This document shows positions 17,564 through 28,871 of a stretch of DNA of 64,000 nt, piece after piece. The stretch is taken from the NCBI GenBank assembly GCA_020846635.1, contig JADLDO010000041.1:248001-312000 (forward strand). The letters run 5' to 3'. The stretch is from Caldilineaceae bacterium. Its GTDB lineage: Bacteria > Chloroflexota > Anaerolineae > Caldilineales > Caldilineaceae. The notes under the pieces are model-generated. The model searched no databases and had not been told where the DNA came from. It saw only the letters and a program-made list of their open reading frames with translations. The position numbers and the translations under genes were made by a program. How positions within the stretch are numbered: the first letter of the stretch is position 1; each line of letters opens with the position of its first letter.

Positions 17564-19474
17564 ATGGCTAAAATAATCGGCATTGACCTCGGTACCACCA
17601 ACAGCGTCGTAGCCGTCATGGAAGGTGGCAACCCGACCGTGATCGCCAACTCCGAAGGTGCGCGCACAACCCCATCGGTTGTCGCCTTCACCAAGAGCGG
17701 CGACCGCTTGGTGGGTATCACTGCCAAACGCCAAGCTGTGGTGAATCCAGAGAACACGGTCTATTCGGTTAAGCGCTTGATGGGACGTCGCTTTGACGAG
17801 CCAGAGACCCGCAAGACGATGGATATGGTACCCTATACCATTACGGAAGGGCCGCATCACGATGCTCGCGTCTCAATTCCCATCAAGAACAAGGTATATA
17901 CCCCGCAAGAGATCAGCGCCATGATCTTGGGCAAGCTCAAGCGGGATGCAGAAGCCTATTTGGGTGAAGATGTAAAGCAGGCAGTCATTACAGTACCTGC
18001 CTATTTTAACGACAGCCAGCGCCAGGCCACCAAGGATGCTGGACAGATTGCCGGGCTGGAGGTGCTCCGTATCATCAACGAGCCAACCGCTGCGGCAGTG
18101 GCCTATGGTCTGGACAAGAAGAACGACGAAACGATCCTCGTCTTTGACTTGGGTGGTGGCACGTTTGATGTCTCGGTGCTGGAAGTGGGTGACGGTGTGA
18201 TCGAAGTCAAATCCACCAATGGCGATACGCACTTGGGTGGTGATGACTGGGACGAGCGCATTGTTCACTGGCTCTATGACGAATTCAAGAAGGAACAGGG
18301 CATTGACCTGAGCCAGGATCGCCAGGCGCTCCAGCGTCTGCGTGAGGCGGCGGAAAAGGCGAAAATTGAGCTTTCTTCCACCCCCCAGACGGAGATCAAC
18401 CTGCCCTATATCACGGCAGACAGCAGCGGCCCCAAGCATCTGGCATTGACCCTAAGCCGCAGCAAGTTTGAGCAGTTGACGGCAGACCTGGTAGAACGCT
18501 GTAAGCAGCCTTTCACCAATGCCTTGAAGGATGCCGGAATCAAGGCATCGGACTTGGATGAGGTGGTCATGGTGGGTGGTTCCACCCGTATGCCCATGAT
18601 CCAAGAGCTTGTGCGCCAACTGACGAACAAGGAACCCCACAAGGGTGTCAACCCCGATGAGGTTGTGGCTGTGGGCGCGGCCTTGCAAGCAGGTGTCTTG
18701 GGTGGTGAAGTCAGCGACCTGCTTTTGCTGGACGTGACACCGTTGAGCTTGGGTCTGGAAACGTTGGGTGGTGTGATGACCGTACTCATCCCACGCAACA
18801 CCACGATTCCATCCAAAAAGACTGAGGTCTTTAGCACAGCGGCAGACAACCAGACCGCAGTGGACATCCACATTTTGCAGGGTGAGCGGCCTATGGCGAA
18901 TGCCAACAAGACGCTAGGCAACTTCCGTCTGGATGGGCTACCGCCTGCCCCGCGTGGCGTGCCACAGGTCGAAGTGACCTTTGACATTGATGCCAACGGC
19001 ATCCTGAATGTCGTGGCAAAGGACAAGGCCACCGGCAAGGAACAGAGCGTCAAGATCACGGCTTCGACTAACCTGTCGAGTGACGAGGTCGATCGCCTGG
19101 TGCGCGAGGCCAAGAGCCATGAGGCCGAGGACAAGGCGCAGCGCGACCTGGCCGAAGCCCGCAACACGGCAGACAACCTGATCTATGTCACCGAGAAGTC
19201 GCTCAAGGAATTGGGAGACAAGGTGCCGGCGACTGACCGGGGCCAAATTGAAACGGTGATCGAAGATCTAAAGGCAGCCATCAACGACAACAACCTGGAG
19301 AAGATTCGCCAGCACACCGAGTCGTTGCAGCAGGCAAGCCACGCACTCACCCAGCAGATGTACCAGCAGGGTGAAAACGGTGGTGCCGAGCCGGGCGCGG
19401 CCCCTGGCGGCCCAGGCCAGCAGCCGGGTGGCGACGAGGATGATGTCGTGGAAGGCGAATACCGCCAGGTCTAA
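17564..19474 (+). CDS. dnaK: Chaperone DnaK (Hsp70)
   Basis: This 636-residue Hsp70 uses ATP to cycle binding of unfolded peptides. The phosphate-binding loop is MAKIIGIDLGTTNSVVAVME, and the ATPase domain shows IINEPTAAAVAYGLD and FDLGGGTFDVSVL. The linker DLLLLDVTPLSLGLETLGG precedes the substrate-binding domain, and the lid ends in a Gly/Pro-rich tail and VVEGEYRQV, a variant of the usual EVVDAEF/YxEV ending. AGGAGG lies 12 bases before the ATG. It is first in a dnaK-grpE-dnaJ cluster and, with clpB and Hsp20 nearby, forms the cell's disaggregation machinery. Confidence 0.98.
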   Translation: MAKIIGIDLGTTNSVVAVMEGGNPTVIANSEGARTTPSVVAFTKSGDRLVGITAKRQAVVNPENTVYSVKRLMGRRFDEPETRKTMDMVPYTITEGPHHDARVSIPIKNKVYTPQEISAMILGKLKRDAEAYLGEDVKQAVITVPAYFNDSQRQATKDAGQIAGLEVLRIINEPTAAAVAYGLDKKNDETILVFDLGGGTFDVSVLEVGDGVIEVKSTNGDTHLGGDDWDERIVHWLYDEFKKEQGIDLSQDRQALQRLREAAEKAKIELSSTPQTEINLPYITADSSGPKHLALTLSRSKFEQLTADLVERCKQPFTNALKDAGIKASDLDEVVMVGGSTRMPMIQELVRQLTNKEPHKGVNPDEVVAVGAALQAGVLGGEVSDLLLLDVTPLSLGLETLGGVMTVLIPRNTTIPSKKTEVFSTAADNQTAVDIHILQGERPMANANKTLGNFRLDGLPPAPRGVPQVEVTFDIDANGILNVVAKDKATGKEQSVKITASTNLSSDEVDRLVREAKSHEAEDKAQRDLAEARNTADNLIYVTEKSLKELGDKVPATDRGQIETVIEDLKAAINDNNLEKIRQHTESLQQASHALTQQMYQQGENGGAEPGAAPGGPGQQPGGDEDDVVEGEYRQV

Positions 19475-19597
19475 TTGACCGGTTCGCCGCACCCGAACAG
19501 AGAAAGTATAGAGTCGTATAGGACGTTGCAGCGGGCGGGGCATGAAGCTCCGCCCGCTGCGCGAGAAAATAAGAGACAGGAAGCAGAGGTCATACCG

Positions 19598-20413
19598 ATG
19601 CCAGTTTATTATAATGATCCATTCCGGCGACGTGGCACGCAACCTCGATCCTCGAGCATACCCGGCATACCGGACAATTTGCGCGAAGCGATCCAGCGTC
19701 TGATGCAAGAAAACCAAGCGTTTCAGGCCAAGTCTGAACAGCAGGCACAGGTGCTAGAAGCCAAACAGCGCGAGCTGGACGCGAAACAGCGTGAAGTAGA
19801 AGCGCTGCAGCGCGAGCTCGCGGCACAGGCCCCAATGCTGGCGGAGACGCGCCGCGAATTGCAGATCAAAGATGAGGCGCTGCGCCGGCAAAGCGCAGAC
19901 CTAAAGCAGATGGAAGCCGAATTGGTCTTTGCGCGCGGTGGGCTGCAACAGCAGGAAAAAGAGGAAGAAAGCAAGAACTCGCCCGAAGAGATGAGTTGGC
20001 GCGAACGTTATGTTCGCCTGCAAGCCGAGTTGGACAATTTGCGTCGTCGTTGGGAGCAGCGTTTTGAGACCGAGACGACCAGCGCACGCCAGGACATTTT
20101 GCGCGATATGCTGCCCCTGGCGGACCATTTAGAGATGGCTCTCGAACATGGCGCGGCGACGGAAGATGAGCAGGCCAAAGAGTATCTGAGCAATATCAGC
20201 GCGACACTCCAGGCATTTTTGCACACACTCAAGCGCTATGGCGTCACCCCGATTGAGGCGCAGGGGAAGCCCTTTGACCCCAATCTGCATGAGGCAGTGG
20301 GGCAAGTGCAAACGGGCGATATGCCCAGCGGCCATGTTGCCCATGTCACCCAGACCGGCTACATGGAGGGTGACAAGCTGTTACGCCCGGCGCGGGTGCT
20401 TGTACGCGAGTAG
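19598..20413 (+). CDS. grpE: Nucleotide exchange factor GrpE with long coiled-coil N-terminus
   Basis: This is a 271-residue GrpE from MPVYYNDPFRRRG. An in-frame TTG at 19475 would add 41 unconserved residues, but AGAGGT lies upstream of the chosen ATG. Residues about 30-130 form a strongly heptad-like coiled coil (EAKQRELDAKQREVEALQRE), longer than in E. coli GrpE. The conserved GrpE core begins near RYVRLQAELDNLRRR and ends with HVTQTGYMEGDKLLRPARVLV. GrpE releases ADP from DnaK, and the long helix often acts as a thermosensor. The gap to dnaK is 123 bases and to dnaJ 108 bases. Confidence 0.94.
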   Translation: MPVYYNDPFRRRGTQPRSSSIPGIPDNLREAIQRLMQENQAFQAKSEQQAQVLEAKQRELDAKQREVEALQRELAAQAPMLAETRRELQIKDEALRRQSADLKQMEAELVFARGGLQQQEKEEESKNSPEEMSWRERYVRLQAELDNLRRRWEQRFETETTSARQDILRDMLPLADHLEMALEHGAATEDEQAKEYLSNISATLQAFLHTLKRYGVTPIEAQGKPFDPNLHEAVGQVQTGDMPSGHVAHVTQTGYMEGDKLLRPARVLVRE

Positions 20414-20521
20414 AAAGCACAGCCGGAAAGTGGTAGACTTACGGGCAAATTTGATACTCAGGTGAATAGGGTGTGCGAGGGCAGCGCGCGAAACAATAAC
20501 GTGCGGAGAGGGTAGAACCAT

Positions 20522-21532
20522 ATGGACTACAAAGACTATTATAAAATACTTGGCGTTGAACGCAGCGCCAATGAAAAAGAACTCAAGCGGGCCTTCCGAA
20601 AGCTTGCCCAGCAATATCACCCCGACAAAAATCCAGGCGATAAGGCAGCGGAGGCCAAATTTAAGGAGATCAACGAGGCATATACTGTACTCTCGGACGC
20701 GGACAAGCGCAGTAAATATGACCGCTTTGGCGCACAATGGGAGCAGTATGAACGCGGCGGTGGTCGTGCGGAAGATTTCGATTGGGGTGGCTGGTCTAGT
20801 ATGGGCGGCAACGGCGGGCGCAGTAGCACCCGCACGATGACCCCAGAGGAATTTGAGCAAATGTTTGGGGGTGCGGGCGGAGCCGGAGGAGCAGGTGGTT
20901 TCTCGTCCTTCTTCGATACGCTCTTTGGTGCCGGCGGTGCAGGCATGGGTGGTGGCGGTACGCAATATCGCACACGCACCAGCCCACGTTATGGCTTTAA
21001 CTTTGACCCGCGACCGGGCCAGCAAGTTGGAGCGCCCGCGGAAACACGCAGCGATGTTGATGTCGAGATCACGCTCGACGAAGCTTATCGCGGCACAAGT
21101 CGCCTGCTCCAGACCGAGGATGGCACGCGCATGGAAGTCAATATCCCGCGCGGTGTCAAGACAGGTTCGCGGGTGCGCATGCGTGGGGGTATCGGTGGGG
21201 CCGATGTCTATCTGCGCGTAACGGTCGCCCCTGATCCTCGCTTTACGCGTGAGGAGAACAACCTGCGGGTGAGCCTGCCGGTGGATCTGTATACCGCGCT
21301 ATTAGGAGGTGAGGCCGAAGTACCGACCCTGGATCGGCCCGTGGTGCTGACCATTCCCGCCGGTACACAGAATGGCAAGACCTTCCGCCTGCGCGGATTG
21401 GGTATGCCGGATGTAAAGAATCCCGACCAGCGGGGCGATCTGCTCGCGGTCGTAGAGGTGCAACTGCCTACAAACCTTAGCAGCGAAGAAAAGCGGCTTT
21501 TCGAAGAACTCCGCAAACTGCACAACAGCTAG
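20522..21532 (+). CDS. dnaJ: DnaJ/CbpA-type co-chaperone without zinc finger
   Basis: This 336-residue J-protein stimulates DnaK ATPase. The J domain covers residues 3-70, with the HPD motif at 33-35. It is followed by a Gly/Phe-rich stretch that includes GGAGGAGGAGGFSSFFDTLFG, and by the C-terminal beta-sandwich domains (DVDVEITLDEAYRGTSR, then LTIPAGTQNGKTFRLRGLGMP). The four CxxCxGxG zinc repeats of classical DnaJ are absent, so it is a class II (CbpA-like) protein even though it sits in the dnaK-grpE cluster. The ATG follows a GGAGAGGG-like site. Repeat R3 begins 7 bases after the stop. Confidence 0.93.
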   Translation: MDYKDYYKILGVERSANEKELKRAFRKLAQQYHPDKNPGDKAAEAKFKEINEAYTVLSDADKRSKYDRFGAQWEQYERGGGRAEDFDWGGWSSMGGNGGRSSTRTMTPEEFEQMFGGAGGAGGAGGFSSFFDTLFGAGGAGMGGGGTQYRTRTSPRYGFNFDPRPGQQVGAPAETRSDVDVEITLDEAYRGTSRLLQTEDGTRMEVNIPRGVKTGSRVRMRGGIGGADVYLRVTVAPDPRFTREENNLRVSLPVDLYTALLGGEAEVPTLDRPVVLTIPAGTQNGKTFRLRGLGMPDVKNPDQRGDLLAVVEVQLPTNLSSEEKRLFEELRKLHNS

Positions 21533-21539
21533 CCCACAC

Positions 21540-21582
21540 CCTTCCCGGAAGCCCAACTCTGTTTTAGGAGCTTCCGGGAAGG
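21540..21582 (+). terminator. Dispersed inverted repeat R3, likely dnaJ terminator
   Basis: Arms CCTTCCCGGAAGC (21540-21552) and GCTTCCGGGAAGG (21570-21582) are followed by TTTTT on the plus strand. It is a diverged member of the ten-copy repeat family in which both arms carry compensating changes (CTTCCC/GGGAAG instead of CCTCCC/GGGAGG), which supports selection for the stem. It sits 7 bases after dnaJ. Confidence 0.88.
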
Positions 21583-21789
21583 TTTTTCTGACGGACTCGC
21601 TGAACTCTATCCCGCCTTGTACCTCCCTTCTCCAACCCTATATCTGTTGTACGACAGACTTTCCTCCTATACTCCCATCAGACAAGACAGCATAGCTTAT
21701 ACAGCCAACCGGCATCCTTCCTAGACCCGGATGAATGACGGACAAAAGGTAGTCTGTTCACAACAGTCACAGCGAGAGGAGAAAAGTAG

Positions 21790-22326
21790 ATGAGGCTAAA
21801 CAGCTTTGAGAATCTATTCGTCGACGAATTGAACGATCTGTATAGTGCCGAGCATCAGTTGATCCAAGCGCTGCCGAAGATGGCAGAAGCCGCTTCCACG
21901 CCGGAACTCAAGCAGGCCTTTACCCAACACTTGGAAGAGACCAAGAACCATGCAGAGATGGTCAAGCAACTGCTCTCCTCGATTGGGGAAAAGGCAGGCG
22001 GCGAGAAGTGCAAAGGGATGGAAGGATTGATCAAGGAAGGTGACGAGATCATCAAGAAGCGTGGCGACAGCGACGTGAAAGATGCTGCCTTGATCGCCGC
22101 CGCCCAGAAAGTAGAGCATTACGAAATTTCCGGCTATGGCACAGCCCGTACCTTTGCCCTCCAGCTTGGGCACAACGAGGCAGCGAACCGGCTGCAAGAG
22201 ATCTTGAATCAGGAAAGTCACGCAGATGAACTCCTGACCAAGATTGCGACCGGCGAGGGAGGTGCAGAGGTTGCGGTTAATCAGGAAGCAGCCAGCAACG
22301 GCTCCGGCAAGTCCAACAGGCGCTAA
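21790..22326 (+). CDS. YciE/YciF-like ferritin-fold protein (DUF892)
   Basis: This 178-residue four-helix protein matches the DUF892 family, which includes YciE and YciF of enterobacteria. The opening FENLFVDELNDLYSAEHQLIQALPKM is characteristic, and the repeated acidic and His residues (LEETKNHAEMV, KVEHYEISGYG, LNQESHADELL) resemble a di-iron ferritin-like site. The C-terminus is a short Asn/Ser/Gly-rich tail. Such proteins are linked to stress responses, and its place between dnaJ and clpB agrees with that, but no enzymatic activity is established here. A GAGAGGAG site precedes the ATG. Confidence 0.88.
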   Translation: MRLNSFENLFVDELNDLYSAEHQLIQALPKMAEAASTPELKQAFTQHLEETKNHAEMVKQLLSSIGEKAGGEKCKGMEGLIKEGDEIIKKRGDSDVKDAALIAAAQKVEHYEISGYGTARTFALQLGHNEAANRLQEILNQESHADELLTKIATGEGGAEVAVNQEAASNGSGKSNRR

Positions 22327-22679
22327 AGCAACGGGGGGCACTCGCTTTCAAAAGCGCACTTCTGGCGGGAAGTTGCGCCGAATAAAGTAGGCGTCGCCCG
22401 AAATGCGGATTAATCCGCAGAAGTCCCAACTGCATTACAGTCACAGACCTCTTTGGAATCGGGCGAGAACGCCCGATTCCAAAGAGGTTTCCATGTTTCA
22501 TACACGTCTCATACAGAACTTTGTCGCTATTCTAATAGGGCGGGCGTACACTAATAGCAACAAATATCAACAAACAGCGTCTATAACTGCAAGAGAAGTA
22601 GTAAAACTGGAGAACATTGCCGGTTAAGCAGCCAGTGTAAGAGCTGGCGACAAGCGATCAAGAGGGGAAGTAGAAACCT
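22327..22679. other. Intergenic region upstream of clpB with two strong palindromes
   Basis: This 353-base gap holds a perfect 16-bp palindrome TGCGGATTAATCCGCA at 22404-22419 and, downstream, an 18-bp perfect hairpin at 22448-22487 (separate entry). I see no supportable ORF. The 190 bases before clpB are AT-rich and probably carry its promoter, but no convincing -35/-10 pair stands out. Confidence 0.55.
22448..22487. terminator. Perfect 18-bp hairpin between DUF892 gene and clpB
   Basis: Arms CCTCTTTGGAATCGGGCG and CGCCCGATTCCAAAGAGG are fully complementary with loop AGAA, followed by only TTT. The stem is much longer than a usual terminator. It could end the DUF892 transcript or be a remnant of an inverted-repeat element. 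Confidence 0.6.
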
Positions 22680-25271
<2,592 letters not shown>

Positions 25272-25288
25272 AGATTCACGACCATTAC

Positions 25289-25326
25289 AAGGGGCGAGCC
25301 TCCTGTGGGAGAACTCGCCCCTTTTT
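25289..25326 (+). terminator. Rho-independent terminator of clpB
   Basis: Stem AAGGGGCGAG (25289-25298) pairs with CTCGCCCCTT (25314-25323) across a 15-base loop and runs into TTTTT. It begins 17 bases after the clpB stop codon. Confidence 0.9.
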
Positions 25327-25353
25327 GCTTTCTAACTCATGTGCCGCAGAGGC

Positions 25354-25405
25354 CGCCCAGGGCTAAAGCCGCAGGGCTACAAAGCAACGCCCCCTGAACG
25401 GGGCT
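25354..25405. repeat. Second dispersed repeat family, copy RB1
   Basis: The segment starts CGCCCAGGGCTAAAGCCGCA and continues with GGGCTACAAAGCAACGCCCC and a small hairpin (CCCCTGAACGGGG). A second copy with the same core lies at 61823-61875. Each copy lies within about 30 bases of a member of the main inverted-repeat family. Confidence 0.8.
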
Positions 25406-25413
25406 TGACATTT

Positions 25414-25460
25414 AACCCTCCCGGAAGCTTCTGACGGGAGCCCTTTGGGCGCGGGAGGGT
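25414..25460. repeat. Dispersed inverted repeat R4 (46-bp variant)
   Basis: Outer arms ACCCTCCC and GGGAGGGT enclose GGAAGCTTCTGACGGGAGCC and CTTTGGGCGC. It is almost identical to R8 at 52761-52806 over 46 bases, so the two form a sub-type distinct from the 33-bp copies. Confidence 0.85.
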
Positions 25461-25604
25461 AATCTTGGTGGCTTGTAAGCACCGTTTAGGGACGGTTAGC
25501 CTTCTCTTGCTCAATTATTTGTCGCAAACATGAATTTCCACACATACGATTGCGGATTTCTGTCGATTTTTGGGGAGCTATTAACATTCCCTGTCAATCA
25601 CCAT

Positions 25605-25635
25605 TTGACTTGCGACGCTGCGCGCGTGCTATACT
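25605..25635 (+). promoter_or_regulatory. Promoter with extended -10 upstream of alcohol dehydrogenase
   Basis: TTGACT at 25605-25610 and TGC-TATACT at 25627-25635 form a sigma-70-type promoter with an extended -10; the 19-base spacer is slightly long. Transcription would start about 70 bases before the dehydrogenase gene. The same TGCTATACT string occurs before the histidine phosphatase gene and ftsH. Confidence 0.6.
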
Positions 25636-25710
25636 CGGTTCGTTACTCAATGCCTGCGATGATGGCATCTACCTACACATCTACCCTCCACATGATCAGA
25701 AGCGATTGCG

Positions 25711-26784
25711 ATGAGCTATCCTGCCACCATGACCGCTGCCCGTCTTCATGGGCCAAAAGACTTGCGTATTGACCAAGTGCCCCATCCCGGCGCACCTGGC
25801 CCTGAACAGGTGTTATTGCAGGTCACTGCTGTGGGCATCTGTGGCAGTGACTTACATACCTATCAGGACGCACGCATCGGCGATACTCCCCTTGAGGCAC
25901 CTCTGACGCTCGGACACGAATTTGCGGGGATTGTCACGGAGGTGGGCGCGGGCGTCATCGTCGATGGTGAGTTTAAGCCGTTGAAGCCCGGCACGCGCGT
26001 CGCTGTCGACCCAGCCCAGCCTTGTGGTCGCTGTGAGATGTGCGAATTGGGCCACCCCAACCTCTGTCGTCGTCTCCACTTCTGCGGTCTTTATCCCGAT
26101 CCTGGCAGCCTCTCACAGTGGATGCACGTACCCACGCACACCTGTTTTCCCATACCTGACAGCATTGACGACGCCGCAGCCGCGCTCCTGGAACCATTGG
26201 GCGTTGCCATTCATGCCACGGATTTGGCAAAAGTCCGCGTGGCGGAGAGCGTTGCCATTGTAGGAGCCGGCCCAATCGGCCTCAGCATCCTCCAAACTAT
26301 GCGCACATCTGGTGCTCAACCCATCTATGTAGTGGATCAATTCCCCTGGCGTCTGGCTGTCGCAGAGGAATTGGGGGGCATCCCTATCAATTACCGCGAA
26401 CAAGACCCTGTTGCAGCGATCCAGCGGGCCACAGAAGGGCGCGGTGTTGATATTGCCATTGAAGCCGCCTGGGCAGACCATTCGATTCAATGGTGCGCCG
26501 AAATGGCGCGCCTAGGGGGACGGCTCGTCCTTGTGGGCATCCCCGGCAACAACCGCCTGGAGATGAATCACGCCACAGCCCGCCGCAAAGGACTTACCAT
26601 TCGCATGTCAAGGCGCATGAAGCACGTCTATCCTCGCGCCATTCGTCTTGTGGAAAGCGGCGCAATCAATGTGAACTCTCTTATCAGCCATCGCTTTCCA
26701 CTCGCAAAGGCTCCCGCAGCCTTTGCCCTCAACGATGCCTACCAAGATCAAGTGGTTAAGGTGATTATCGACATCGAGCGCTGA
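25711..26784 (+). CDS. Zinc-dependent alcohol/polyol dehydrogenase (MDR family)
   Basis: This 357-residue medium-chain dehydrogenase oxidises or reduces an alcohol with NAD(P). Catalytic zinc ligands are Cys44 (GICGSDLH) and the GHE pair His69/Glu70. The structural zinc site is complete (Cys105, Cys108, Cys111 and Cys119 in CGRCEMCELGHPNLC). The Rossmann motif VGAGPIGLSILQ lies near residue 183. The closest classes are threonine, sorbitol or L-gulonate-type dehydrogenases, so the substrate is open. The ATG at 25711 (MSYPATMTAARL) or the one six codons later could be the start. The sulfotransferase gene follows 69 bases later on the same strand. Confidence 0.88.
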   Translation: MSYPATMTAARLHGPKDLRIDQVPHPGAPGPEQVLLQVTAVGICGSDLHTYQDARIGDTPLEAPLTLGHEFAGIVTEVGAGVIVDGEFKPLKPGTRVAVDPAQPCGRCEMCELGHPNLCRRLHFCGLYPDPGSLSQWMHVPTHTCFPIPDSIDDAAAALLEPLGVAIHATDLAKVRVAESVAIVGAGPIGLSILQTMRTSGAQPIYVVDQFPWRLAVAEELGGIPINYREQDPVAAIQRATEGRGVDIAIEAAWADHSIQWCAEMARLGGRLVLVGIPGNNRLEMNHATARRKGLTIRMSRRMKHVYPRAIRLVESGAINVNSLISHRFPLAKAPAAFALNDAYQDQVVKVIIDIER

Positions 26785-26853
26785 TCCCTACAGTTCATTC
26801 ATACCAATTCGTTATGAAACTGCCCACAGCCCCACGGAGGCAATGACGAGCGT

Positions 26854-27774
26854 ATGTCGGATTCTTTCCGCCACTTGCCAAACTTTTTTGTGCTGGGAGC
26901 GATGCGTGCGGGAACTGCTTCATTGGCCCACTATCTACAGCAGCATCCATCCATCTGCTTTACGGAACCGCGCGACCCCCATTTTTTTCGGCAAGAGCAA
27001 CTCTATCAACGGGGACTCGACTATTACCTTCGTTCATTCTGCGCCACTTTCGGCGAGAATCAGTGGCGTGGAGAGGCTTCATCCACCTACTTCGCGCATC
27101 CTCAAATTGTCGGCCCGCGCCTGCGCGCCCATTTCGGCGATACTCCGCTGAAATTTATCGTACTGTTGCGCGAGCCGGTTTCCCGCGCCTGGTCGCATTA
27201 TCTCTGGCGCGTCCAGCTTGGTTTTGAAACGCGCGAATTTGCCACAGCCCTTGCCGAAGAGAAGGAGGGCAGCCCCACCAGCGCAGCGCGCTACTTTGCC
27301 GAAGGATGCTATGTACGCCTCTTGGATCAATGGCAAACGTACTATCCGGCGGAAAATTTCTTATTGCTTCTGAGTGAGGATTTAGCCGCCGACCCATCGG
27401 CGCAGGTGCAGCGCGTCTTTCGGTGGCTGGATGCGGATCCGGCAGTAAAGATCAATATCAGCGCGCGCCTCAACCGCAACCGCTACAGCCATGACCCTGA
27501 AACGAGCCCTATGCTAGAGGGTATACCGGCGTGGCTGCGTGCCATGAGCGAACGCATTTGGCCCAACCTGTGGCGACGCCAGCGATCCGGCATCGACCCC
27601 AATGATGAACTCCCGCCCTTCTATGGCACACGGCCTCTGCTTGACCCCATTGTCGCGGCGGAGTTACGCAAAGCGTATCAGGCGGAAGTCTTGGCGCTCT
27701 CGAAGCTGTTAGGGCGCTACCTGAGCCACTGGCTCCTGATGGATGAGTTGTTGGAGAGGCCCCTCGCGCGCTAG
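26854..27774 (+). CDS. PAPS-dependent sulfotransferase domain protein
   Basis: This 306-residue protein has the fold landmarks of the heparan-sulfate-type sulfotransferases. The 5'-phosphosulfate loop is FFVLGAMRAGTASLAHYLQ near residues 11-29. The 3'-phosphate motif is LLREPVSRAWSHYLW near residues 104-118. LLLLSEDLAADPSAQVQRVF marks the conserved C-terminal region. It would transfer sulfate from PAPS to a carbohydrate or other acceptor, perhaps on a surface glycan or lipid. GGAGG lies about 15 bases before the ATG, which is longer than ideal. The Cys/Lys often seen in the PAPS loop is replaced (GAMRAGT), so activity is likely but not certain. Confidence 0.85.
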   Translation: MSDSFRHLPNFFVLGAMRAGTASLAHYLQQHPSICFTEPRDPHFFRQEQLYQRGLDYYLRSFCATFGENQWRGEASSTYFAHPQIVGPRLRAHFGDTPLKFIVLLREPVSRAWSHYLWRVQLGFETREFATALAEEKEGSPTSAARYFAEGCYVRLLDQWQTYYPAENFLLLLSEDLAADPSAQVQRVFRWLDADPAVKINISARLNRNRYSHDPETSPMLEGIPAWLRAMSERIWPNLWRRQRSGIDPNDELPPFYGTRPLLDPIVAAELRKAYQAEVLALSKLLGRYLSHWLLMDELLERPLAR

Positions 27775-27806
27775 TCGGCCATCAGCCAATCAGCCATGAA
27801 GAACGC

Positions 27807-28859
27807 TTAACGCGCAAAGAAATCATCCCACGGGATGCGTGCGAGCGCGTCGTTGCATACGACTTGGATCATGGCGCGCAAGAGCGGCAAGCGGCGTGCA
27901 TCCAGTTTGCCCCGATAGACCATCTCCTCAATGGTGGGGCCGATGGCAAGCGCCAATTCGGCCCCTTCAATAGTCTCGGCAGCCATATACTTTTTCTTGG
28001 CATCAATATAATGGTGGCCCAGCCCAAGCCAGCGTCCCATGCGCCCGTTGCGCCCGCCCATGCTGGTCACATAGAGGTCACCTGCACCGGGGAGACCAAG
28101 CACCGTAGCCCGATCCCCACCCATCTCCTCGACCAAATAGGCCATCTCTCCCAACCCCTGGGCAAAGATCGCCGCGGCCAGGTTGTGCATCACATAACCG
28201 TCATCGCCGGTTCCCTCTTTTTCCAACAGCCCGCCCACGATCCCCACCGCCAGCGCATAGACATTCTTCATCGCCACGCTGACCTCAACGCCCACAAAGT
28301 CGGTGTTGGGCCAAACATGATAGTAGGGAGTGCGGATGAGCGCGGCCAGCCGCTCCAGCAGATCGCGATCCTGGCCCGTAATCACCACGCAAGTATGGCG
28401 GCGCACAGCCAACTCACCTGCGATCGAAGGCCCGCCGATGGCGGCAATTTGCACGCTGGAGTGCAGCGCAGGCGGCAGCCCACTACGCAGCAGTTCGGGC
28501 AGGAGGTGCAGCCGCTCGCCATCCCCTTCCAGCCCTTTGGTCAGCATCAGCAGCGGAATATCGGGCGACAGTAGATCGCCCAACATGAATGAGGCCCACT
28601 CCACCCCCAGCGAATTCACCCCCACCACAACCAAATCCGCGCCCGCCATCGCCTCGCCCAAGCGGTCATAGCTATAGGGGGATACCGCCGCCGGCAGCTT
28701 CACCCGCAGGCGCGGATGGATGCCGCTGTCGTGAATCTCCTCGATGATCTCATCGTCCAGATGGGTTCCCACCAGGCGCACAGCGTGTCCATTGTCGGCC
28801 AATGGCGTGCTGAATGCACTCCCCATCAGCCCTGCGCCCAGGATGACAACATTTGCCAT
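27807..28859 (-). CDS. gpsA: NAD(P)-dependent glycerol-3-phosphate dehydrogenase
   Basis: This 350-residue GpsA-type enzyme reduces dihydroxyacetone phosphate to sn-glycerol 3-phosphate for membrane lipid synthesis. The N-terminal Rossmann loop is VVILGAGLMGSAFS. The central part has the family motifs AIGGPSIAGELA (usually GPS/TFAxE), VGVEVSVAMKNVYALAVGI containing the catalytic Lys, and GLPGAGDLYVTSMGGRNGRMG. It is a little longer than E. coli GpsA (339). The neighbouring ctaA gene ends 12 bases before this gene's start on the same strand, so they may be co-transcribed, though no functional link is obvious. Confidence 0.9.
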   Translation of the reverse strand: MANVVILGAGLMGSAFSTPLADNGHAVRLVGTHLDDEIIEEIHDSGIHPRLRVKLPAAVSPYSYDRLGEAMAGADLVVVGVNSLGVEWASFMLGDLLSPDIPLLMLTKGLEGDGERLHLLPELLRSGLPPALHSSVQIAAIGGPSIAGELAVRRHTCVVITGQDRDLLERLAALIRTPYYHVWPNTDFVGVEVSVAMKNVYALAVGIVGGLLEKEGTGDDGYVMHNLAAAIFAQGLGEMAYLVEEMGGDRATVLGLPGAGDLYVTSMGGRNGRMGRWLGLGHHYIDAKKKYMAAETIEGAELALAIGPTIEEMVYRGKLDARRLPLLRAMIQVVCNDALARIPWDDFFAR

Positions 28860-28871
28860 GAAAGCCCCGCG

